17,024 nt of DNA, taken from assembly GCA_030147325.1 (NCBI GenBank), contig JASLAA010000002.1, forward strand, positions 1 to 17,024, in the 5' to 3' direction. Under the pieces are notes generated by a model. It saw only the letters and a list, made by a program, of their open reading frames with translations. It was not told the DNA's origin and searched no databases. Below are positions 12,908 to 17,024 of this stretch, one piece after another. Position numbers and translations under genes: made by a program. The stretch comes from Arthrobacter sp. GTDB lineage: Bacteria; Actinomycetota; Actinomycetes; Actinomycetales; Micrococcaceae. Within the stretch, counting starts at the first letter, position 1, and the number at the start of each line of letters is the position of its first letter.

Positions 12908-13891
12908 TCAGACCGAGCGCTGGCGGGAGATCTCGTACAGGGTGATCCCGACCGCCATCGATGCATTCAGCGATTCCATGGCGGAATCGATGGGGATGGA
13001 GACGATCTGATCACAGTTCTCCCGGACGAGCCGGGACAGCCCTTTGCCCTCCGAACCGACGACGATGCAGATGGGATCCCGGCCGAGCGTCAGCTCCGGC
13101 AGCGAGACGTCGCCGTCCCCGTCCAGTCCGAGGACGAAGATGCCCTTCTGCTTGAACGACTTCAGCGCCGAGTTCAGGTTCCCGACGCGGGCGACCGGCA
13201 CCCGGACCGCAGCACCGGCGCTGGTCTTCCAGGCGGACGCCGTGACGCCGACCGAGCGCCGCTCCGGGACGATCACGCCATGGCTGCTGAAGGCCGAGGC
13301 GGACCGGATGATCGCACCGAGATTCCGGGGGTCGGTGATGCCGTCGAGGGCCACGAAGAGCGGCGCGTTGCCGATGTGGCCGCGGCGGTACTTCTCGATC
13401 GTCTCGTCGACGAGATCGAGGGCGTCGGCGTACTCGTAGGGCGGGATCTGCAGCATGAGCCCCTGGTGCACGGAGCCGTCCGTCATGCGGTCGAGCTCCG
13501 GCTTGCCCGTCTCCATCACCGGGATGCCGCGCTCCGCCGCCATCTTCAGGGACTCCCGGACGCGATCGTCCATCTCGATGCGGATGGCCACGTGCAGGGC
13601 CTTGGCGGGGATGCCGGCACGAAGGGCCTCGACCACGGAGTTGCGGCCCGTGACGACCTCTTCTGCAGCCTTGCCCTTGGTGCGGCCGCTGCCGGCGTTC
13701 CGGCCGCCCGCACGCTTGGCCTCGGAACGTTCGGCCAGCTCCTTGCTCTTGAACGCCTTGTGGTACGGGCGATCCTCCGCCTTCGGAGTGGGGCCCTTGC
13801 CCTCGAGCGACTTGCGTCCGTGTCCGCCGGTGCCGATGGTGGGGCCCTTTTTCGTTTTGCGAACCGAGCCTGGACGTCCGTGACTGGCCAT
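12908..13891 (-). CDS. rlmB: 23S rRNA (guanosine-2'-O-)-methyltransferase RlmB (SpoU/TrmH family)
   Basis: This 327-residue SPOUT methyltransferase is predicted to 2'-O-methylate G2251 (E. coli numbering) in the 23S rRNA P-loop using S-adenosylmethionine. After a basic, Gly/Lys/Arg-rich and probably disordered N-terminus (about 1-75) comes the substrate-binding domain (TGRNSVVEALRAG, 81-93). The knotted catalytic domain follows, with motif 1 DPRNLGAIIRSA (187-198), motif 2 VVGSEGKGLSRL (277-288) and motif 3 IPIDSAMESLNASMAVGI (299-316). The start ATG has AAAGG nine bases upstream. The order cysS-rlmB after carD-ispD-ispF is widely conserved in Actinobacteria. A TrmH-like enzyme with another RNA target cannot be excluded from motifs alone, but the RNA-binding domain and gene order favour RlmB. 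Confidence 0.9.
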   Translation of the reverse strand: MASHGRPGSVRKTKKGPTIGTGGHGRKSLEGKGPTPKAEDRPYHKAFKSKELAERSEAKRAGGRNAGSGRTKGKAAEEVVTGRNSVVEALRAGIPAKALHVAIRIEMDDRVRESLKMAAERGIPVMETGKPELDRMTDGSVHQGLMLQIPPYEYADALDLVDETIEKYRRGHIGNAPLFVALDGITDPRNLGAIIRSASAFSSHGVIVPERRSVGVTASAWKTSAGAAVRVPVARVGNLNSALKSFKQKGIFVLGLDGDGDVSLPELTLGRDPICIVVGSEGKGLSRLVRENCDQIVSIPIDSAMESLNASMAVGITLYEISRQRSV

Positions 13892-13927
13892 GGAAAAACA
13901 CCTTTATATAGAAGAAGAATCCGTTCC

Positions 13928-13955
13928 AGTTTACGCGGAGCGGATGGGGTGTCCC
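13928..13955 (-). promoter_or_regulatory. Candidate promoter for rlmB-glgX
   Basis: In the 111-bp gap between cysS and rlmB, the minus strand has GGGACA (13955-13950, matching TTGACA at four positions) and TAAACT (13933-13928, fitting TANNNT) with a 16-nt spacer. Transcription would start about 30 nt before the rlmB ATG. That leaves a short AT-rich leader containing TATATAAAGG with the ribosome binding site. rlmB and glgX could then be expressed apart from cysS. The motifs are modest. Confidence 0.4.
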
Positions 13956-14002
13956 GGCACAGGCTTCCGGCGGCGCGCGCTGGCCCCAGGGAAGAGGGCC
14001 CG

Positions 14003-15463
14003 CTAGTCCCCGGTGAGAGACCAGTCCACGCCGTCGGCGGAGTCCTCCAGGGCGATCCCCGCTGCAGCGAGTGCATCGCGGATCTGGTCCGCCCGGGTCC
14101 AGTCACGCGCGCTTCGCGCAGCACTGCGTTCGGCGATGCGGTCACGAACGAGGGCGTCCAGCGCTGCGGTCGTCGGAGCACCGGCGGCTCGGCCGGCGGC
14201 GTGCCCTGCATCGTCCAGGCCGAGGACCGCTGTCATCCCGACGACGGCGGCCAGCGCCTGCCGAACGGCGTCGTCGTCCCCCGCAGCGAGCGCGGTGTTC
14301 CCACTCCGCACCGTGATGTGCAGGACGGCGAGCGCCTGGGGCACGTTGAGATCGTCGTCCATGGCGTCGGCGAAGGCGTCCGGCAGATCCGCGGCGCTGC
14401 CGGACGCGGTATCGGGGGTGCCCACCCTGGCGGCCGCCTTCGCGAGGAAGCCGTCGATGCGCGCAACCGCGGCCGCTGCTTCCTGCAGTGAGGTCTCCCG
14501 GTAGTCGAGGACGGAGCGGTAGTGGGCCTGCCCGAGGTAGTACCGGACCACACGGGGACCTGCGGCGTCGATCATCTCCCGGGGACTCACCGTGTTCCCG
14601 ATCGACTTCGACATCTTCTCGCCGCCGTAGGTCACCATGCCGTTGTGCATCCAGAACCTCGCGAAGGCGTGCCCGGCGGCCTGCGACTGCGCCATCTCGT
14701 TCTCATGATGCGGGAAGCGCAGGTCCAGACCCCCACCGTGGATGTCGAACTCCGTCCCCAGGTACTTGGTCACCATGCTGGAGCATTCGAGGTGCCAGCC
14801 GGGCCGGCCGGTTCCCCACGGGCTGGACCACGACGCCGTCGCCGGGTCCGTGTCCTTGGAGCCCTTCCACAGCGCGAAGTCCCGCGGGTCCTTCTTGCCG
14901 CGTGGATCGGCGTCGGGCGCGGCCTGCATGTCGTCGATGTCCTGCCGGGTCAGGCTGCCGTAGGCGGGCCAGGAGCGGACGTCGAAGTAGACGTCGCCGG
15001 ACCCGTCGGGCGCCGGGTAGGCGTGCCCGCGATCGATCAGGAGCTGGATGAGGGCGTGCATCTCCGGGATGTGTCCGGTCGCACGCGGCTCGTAGGTCGG
15101 TGCCCGCACACCGAGGGCGGCGTAGGCGCGGGAGAACTCCTGCTCGAAGCGGAAGGCGAGGGCCCACCACTGCTCCTCGGGCACCACGCCGGCCTCGTGG
15201 ACGACGTCCTCGCGGAACGATTCCTGCGACTTGGCGAGGATCTTGTCGTCGATGTCGGTGACGTTCCGGACCACGGTGACGCGCAGTCCCCGAGCCTCCA
15301 GCCAGCGCGTGAGCTGGTCGAAGGCGATCGCGGACCGCACGTGCCCGACGTGCGGCATGCCCTGGACGGTGGCACCGCAGTAGTAGAGGCTCGCCCTGCC
15401 CGGTTCGAGGGGTTCGAAGGGGCGCACCTCGGCGCGGGCGGTGTCATAGAATCGCAGGCTCAC
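14003..15463 (-). CDS. cysS: Cysteinyl-tRNA synthetase
   Basis: This 486-residue class I aminoacyl-tRNA synthetase charges tRNA-Cys with cysteine. The zinc site is complete: Cys29 (YYCG), Cys227 (HLECSSM), His252 and Glu256 (PHHENEMAQS), with the same relative spacing as E. coli CysRS (25 and 29 residues after the second Cys). The HIGH motif is HVGH (38-41) and the KMSKS motif is EKMSKSIGN (282-290). Length is usual for CysRS (about 460-490 aa), which separates it from the shorter mycothiol ligase MshC (about 410 aa). The start is GTG 26 bp after ispF, with no clear Shine-Dalgarno sequence; the N-terminus MSLRFYDTARAEVRPFEPL aligns with the usual CysRS start. It is part of the ispD-ispF-cysS gene string. 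Confidence 0.96.
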   Translation of the reverse strand: MSLRFYDTARAEVRPFEPLEPGRASLYYCGATVQGMPHVGHVRSAIAFDQLTRWLEARGLRVTVVRNVTDIDDKILAKSQESFREDVVHEAGVVPEEQWWALAFRFEQEFSRAYAALGVRAPTYEPRATGHIPEMHALIQLLIDRGHAYPAPDGSGDVYFDVRSWPAYGSLTRQDIDDMQAAPDADPRGKKDPRDFALWKGSKDTDPATASWSSPWGTGRPGWHLECSSMVTKYLGTEFDIHGGGLDLRFPHHENEMAQSQAAGHAFARFWMHNGMVTYGGEKMSKSIGNTVSPREMIDAAGPRVVRYYLGQAHYRSVLDYRETSLQEAAAAVARIDGFLAKAAARVGTPDTASGSAADLPDAFADAMDDDLNVPQALAVLHITVRSGNTALAAGDDDAVRQALAAVVGMTAVLGLDDAGHAAGRAAGAPTTAALDALVRDRIAERSAARSARDWTRADQIRDALAAAGIALEDSADGVDWSLTGD

Positions 15464-15489
15464 CGGTCCAGATTACCCGGCGCCCGGCT

Positions 15490-16035
15490 TCAGGCCTCCG
15501 GGTGGGCGCGTTCCCCTGCCGGCGGTATGCGGGAACCGGACCTGACGACGACGGCGGTCGCGATGGCAGCGACGCCCTCACCCCTGCCGGTCAGCCCGAG
15601 CCCGTCGGTGGTGGTGGCCGAGATGCTCACGGGAGCCTGCGCGGCGTCGGACAGCACCGCTTCCGCCTCGGCGCGGCGCGGCGCGAACTTGGGCCTGTTG
15701 CCGATGAGCTGGACGGCGATGTTGCCGATGTCGAAGCCGGCCTCCCGCACGATGCCCGCGGCCGCCGAGAGAAGGGCGTGGCCGGAGGCTCCCGAGTACT
15801 CCGAGCGGTCGGTGCCGAAGTGCGTCCCGAGGTCTCCGACGCCCGCGGCGGAGAAGAGGGCGTCGGCAGCCGCGTGCGCGACGGCGTCACCGTCCGAGTG
15901 GCCCGACAGTCCGCGTTCCCCCTCCCAGAGCAGGCCGGCGAGCCACAGTGGCGCGGGGGCGTCGGCGGGCGCGTAGGCGTGGACGTCCACCCCGATCCCG
16001 GTGCGGGGAAGATGGGCGTGTTCGCTGAGGTACAT
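15490..16035 (-). CDS. ispF: 2-C-methyl-D-erythritol 2,4-cyclodiphosphate synthase (IspF)
   Basis: This 181-residue enzyme converts CDP-methylerythritol 2-phosphate to methylerythritol 2,4-cyclodiphosphate with release of CMP, in the non-mevalonate isoprenoid pathway. The family motifs are present: GIGVDVH with metal ligands Asp17 and His19, SGHSDGDAVAH with His46 and ligand His54, NIAVQLIGNRPK (105-116) and the signature TTTDGLGLTGRGEG (141-154). The enzyme is normally a trimer with active sites between subunits. It is slightly longer than most (about 160 aa) because of short N- and C-terminal extensions. The ATG has AGGAG about five bases upstream. It lies 44 bp after ispD, which catalyses an earlier step of the same pathway. 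The intermediate kinase IspE is not in the window. Confidence 0.95.
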   Translation of the reverse strand: MYLSEHAHLPRTGIGVDVHAYAPADAPAPLWLAGLLWEGERGLSGHSDGDAVAHAAADALFSAAGVGDLGTHFGTDRSEYSGASGHALLSAAAGIVREAGFDIGNIAVQLIGNRPKFAPRRAEAEAVLSDAAQAPVSISATTTDGLGLTGRGEGVAAIATAVVVRSGSRIPPAGERAHPEA

Positions 16036-16079
16036 GACTGCTCCTGCTGGTCGTTGCGGATGCGCGGGGAGGCGGGGTG

Positions 16080-16823
16080 CTACGGACCGGCCGTTCCGTC
16101 CGGCTGCGCGAGCACGGCTTCGGCGATCGTCAGGTCCAGCGGCGTGGTGACCTTGAACGCGAGGGCATCCCCCTCGACGACGTGCACCGCTGCGCCCTGG
16201 GCTTCCATCAGCATGGCGTCGTCGGTGATGTCCGGGTGGTCCGCCCGCGGGCTCGCGTGCGCCGCGCGCAGCGCCGCGGCGTCGAACCCCTGGGGCGTCT
16301 GCACGGCACGCAGGGTCGAACGGTCGGGCGTCGCCGTGACGATGCCGCGCTCGACGATCTTGACGGTGTCCACCACGGGCAGCACCGGGATGACCGCCGG
16401 AGCGCCTGCCGCGACCGCGGCGACCACGCGGGCGAAGACATCCGGCGGCGTGAGTGCCCGGGCCGCGTCGTGCACCAGCACCACGGACACCGACCGCGGA
16501 AGGGCGTCGAGGCCGGCCCGGACGGACGCGGCGCGGGTCGCTCCGCCCGTCACCGTCGAGATGGATGTGCCGGAGGGCGCGGCGAGGACGGCCGCTCGCG
16601 CGACGACGGCGGAGAGGACGGCGTCCGCGACCGGGAGGACCACGACGACGGAGGCGGCGACGCCCGAGGCGAGGACGGCGTCCAACGCGTGCTCGAGGAG
16701 GGTACGCCCGCCGCAGAGGACGCGTGCCTTCGGGATGCCGTACCCGAGGCGTTGCCCCGACCCGGCGGCGACGACGACGACACCGGCCTCGGCTCGGACT
16801 TCCTGCTGCGGAATCTCGGACAC
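16080..16823 (-). CDS. ispD: 2-C-methyl-D-erythritol 4-phosphate cytidylyltransferase (IspD)
   Basis: This 247-residue nucleotidyltransferase joins CTP and methylerythritol 4-phosphate to give CDP-methylerythritol, the third step of the non-mevalonate isoprenoid pathway. Visible motifs are the CTP-binding loop VVAAGSGQRLGYGIPKA (about 17-33, with its Arg and Lys), VHDAARALTPPDVF (about 117-130), AVQTPQGFD, TDDAMLMEAQG and GDALAFKVTTPLDL near the C-terminus. Length is typical (about 230-250 aa). The start is GTG, preceded by a weak purine-rich stretch and lying 28 bp from the terminator of carD, so expression needs readthrough or a promoter in the short gap. IspD and IspF are separate proteins here, not the fused IspDF found in some bacteria. 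Confidence 0.95.
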   Translation of the reverse strand: MSEIPQQEVRAEAGVVVVAAGSGQRLGYGIPKARVLCGGRTLLEHALDAVLASGVAASVVVVLPVADAVLSAVVARAAVLAAPSGTSISTVTGGATRAASVRAGLDALPRSVSVVLVHDAARALTPPDVFARVVAAVAAGAPAVIPVLPVVDTVKIVERGIVTATPDRSTLRAVQTPQGFDAAALRAAHASPRADHPDITDDAMLMEAQGAAVHVVEGDALAFKVTTPLDLTIAEAVLAQPDGTAGP

Positions 16824-16846
16824 TCCGTCACCCTATGACAGGGCAA

Positions 16847-16875
16847 CGAAAAAGAGGGACCCGAAGGTCCCTCTT
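16847..16875 (-). terminator. Intrinsic terminator after carD with a UUCG loop
   Basis: A perfect 10-bp inverted repeat (arms 16852-16861 and 16866-16875) encloses CGAA on the plus strand, which is UUCG on the minus-strand RNA closed by a C-G pair. That is the very stable C(UUCG)G tetraloop. On the minus strand a run of five T follows, overlapping the end of the stem. It starts 18 nt after the carD stop codon (16894-16896), a classic rho-independent terminator position. Confidence 0.85.
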
Positions 16876-16893
16876 CCGTTCGTGGCCCGTCTC

Positions 16894-17024
16894 CTAGGAG
16901 GCGAGGACCTCATCGAGAACGCTTGCGGCCTTCTCTTCGTCGGTCTTCTCCGCGAGTGCGAGCTCGGAGATCAGGATCTGGCGCGCTTTCGCGAGCATCC
17001 TCTTCTCCCCGGCCGACAGACCGC
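16894..17024 (-). CDS. carD: CarD-family RNA polymerase-binding regulator, C-terminal end
   Basis: Only the last 43 codons are in the window; the gene continues past the right edge. The minus-strand frame ends with KARQILISELALAE, then TDEEKAASVLDEVLAS and a TAG stop at 16896-16894. This is the helical C-terminal DNA-binding region of actinobacterial CarD/CdnL, whose N-terminal Tudor-like domain (not seen here) binds the RNA polymerase beta subunit and stabilises open complexes at rRNA and many other promoters. The identity is supported by the following genes: carD-ispD-ispF-cysS-rlmB is the order in mycobacteria and many relatives. A terminator follows directly. Confidence 0.85.
   Translation of the reverse strand, partial: GLSAGEKRMLAKARQILISELALAEKTDEEKAASVLDEVLAS

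Noticed and set aside
13900..13915. TATATA before rlmB as a -10 box
   Set aside because: It would put the transcription start inside or past the AAAGG ribosome binding site and has no matching -35. TAAACT at 13928-13933 fits better.

Overview
The window comes from a high-GC actinobacterium. Three things point to the Micrococcaceae (Arthrobacter-like): GTG/ATG starts with short overlaps, the gene order carD-ispD-ispF-cysS-rlmB that is conserved in Actinobacteria, and an actinobacterial rRNA-operon leader at the left edge. The genus is inferred from recalled sequence patterns, not from a search.

Layout, left to right. Positions 1-298 hold no gene. On the minus strand they look like the promoter and leader of an rRNA operon whose 16S gene would lie just left of the window. 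A strong terminator (299-338) separates this from a three-gene minus-strand operon, glgE (5912-7951) - treS (4146-5912) - mak::glgB (355-4146). Consecutive genes overlap by one base (TAGTG, TAATG). The last gene is a fusion of maltokinase and glycogen branching enzyme. A 134-bp intergenic region (7952-8085) with two promoter-like -10 boxes, each seven bases from a GTG start, separates glgE from the divergent plus-strand glgP (8086-10697). As given, glgP carries a one-base deletion that breaks its reading frame near 8362-8366. A pair of hairpins (10701-10768) sits between glgP and the convergent minus-strand glgX (10800-12899). glgX follows rlmB (12908-13891) by 8 nt and looks co-transcribed with it. 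Upstream are cysS (14003-15463), ispF (15490-16035), ispD (16080-16823), a terminator with a UUCG loop, and the 3' end of carD (16894 to the window edge).

How the genes fit together. TreS interconverts trehalose and maltose, the maltokinase half of the fusion makes maltose 1-phosphate, GlgE adds its maltosyl unit to alpha-1,4-glucan, and the GlgB half adds alpha-1,6 branches. This is the complete GlgE route from trehalose to branched glucan. GlgP (if functional) and GlgX are the breakdown arm: phosphorolysis of outer chains, then debranching. The right-hand block supplies isoprenoid precursors (IspD, IspF), Cys-tRNA (CysS), 23S rRNA 2'-O-methylation (RlmB) and RNA polymerase control (CarD).

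I found no mobile element, CRISPR array, tRNA gene or unfamiliar gene system. The points most worth a second look are the Mak-GlgB fusion with its Ala/Lys-rich linker, the glgP frameshift, the apparently leaderless divergent promoters, and the attachment of glgX to a housekeeping operon.
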